A DNA stretch of 64,000 bases from Chitinophagales bacterium (GTDB lineage: Bacteria; Bacteroidota; Bacteroidia; Chitinophagales; LD1), in NCBI GenBank assembly GCA_026129525.1, contig JAHCHW010000003.1, positions 208,764 to 272,763 on the forward strand, written 5' to 3'. This document shows, in pieces, positions 63,999 through 64,000 of this stretch. The notes under the pieces were generated by a model. The model ran no database searches, was not told the DNA's origin, and saw only the letters and a list, made by a program, of their open reading frames with translations. A program made the translations under genes and the position numbers. The first letter of the stretch is position 1. Every line of letters begins with the position of its first letter.

Positions 63999-64000
63999 TA

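Overview
This window reads as chromosomal DNA of a free-living member of the Bacteroidota, probably near the Chitinophagales/Sphingobacteriia grade; that placement is inference from gene content. Evidence: four proteins carry type IX secretion (T9SS) C-terminal sorting domains (one gliding-motility type B, three type A). Several promoters fit the Bacteroidota pattern of TTG about 20 nt upstream of TAnnTTTG. Start codons mostly lack Shine-Dalgarno sequences. The order miaB - sigma-54 regulator - lptE and the pair tgt - lptG are typical of the phylum. No tRNA, rRNA, CRISPR array, transposase or prophage was recognised.

Layout. 0-4.2 kb: end of an unknown protein, a class IV aminotransferase, a small secreted protein, DNA photolyase, aroQ and xerD. 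4.3-8.4 kb: a giant T9SS-exported adhesin-like protein. 8.8-12.6 kb: tgt, an LptF/G permease, an exosortase-family protein and a multi-pass membrane protein. 12.6-23 kb, minus strand: lptE, sigma-54 activator, miaB, a lipoprotein, a TPR protein, gyrA and rpsA. 23-30.4 kb: two L,D-transpeptidases, an exported VOC protein, a small HTH regulator, AsmA-like protein, cytidine deaminase and a DUF1003 protein. 30.5-35 kb: a cloverleaf-shaped repeat and two T9SS proteins, one with two self-cleaving S74 chaperone domains. 35.3-39.7 kb: Hsp20, a lipoprotein, an esterase, a beta-propeller lipoprotein and an LpxH-like phosphoesterase.

39.7-46.1 kb holds a partial complex I operon read as nuoD - hicB - hicA - nuoH - I - J - K - L. 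The nuoA-C, E-G, M and N genes are not here. Every spacer from H to L holds an inverted-repeat element, and copies of the same repeat families are translated inside nuoJ and nuoL. 46.1-49.7 kb: a gene-poor stretch with a tiny membrane ORF, a LytTR regulator with its histidine kinase, and a 21-bp minisatellite. 49.7-54.2 kb: two unrecognised proteins, a SulP transporter and a holin-IV-family membrane protein. 54.3-61.7 kb: an exported caspase-TPR protein overlapping an exported RHS/YD-repeat protein, then an M43 metalloprotease and a lipoprotein. The window ends with fabH, a YHS-type lipoprotein and a Trp-rich repeat protein.

The strongest leads are the repeat invasion of the nuo operon (including long inverted pairs at the J/K and K/L junctions), the cloverleaf element, the caspase/RHS gene pair, the exosortase with its unknown membrane partner, and the minisatellite in front of the sensor-kinase operon.
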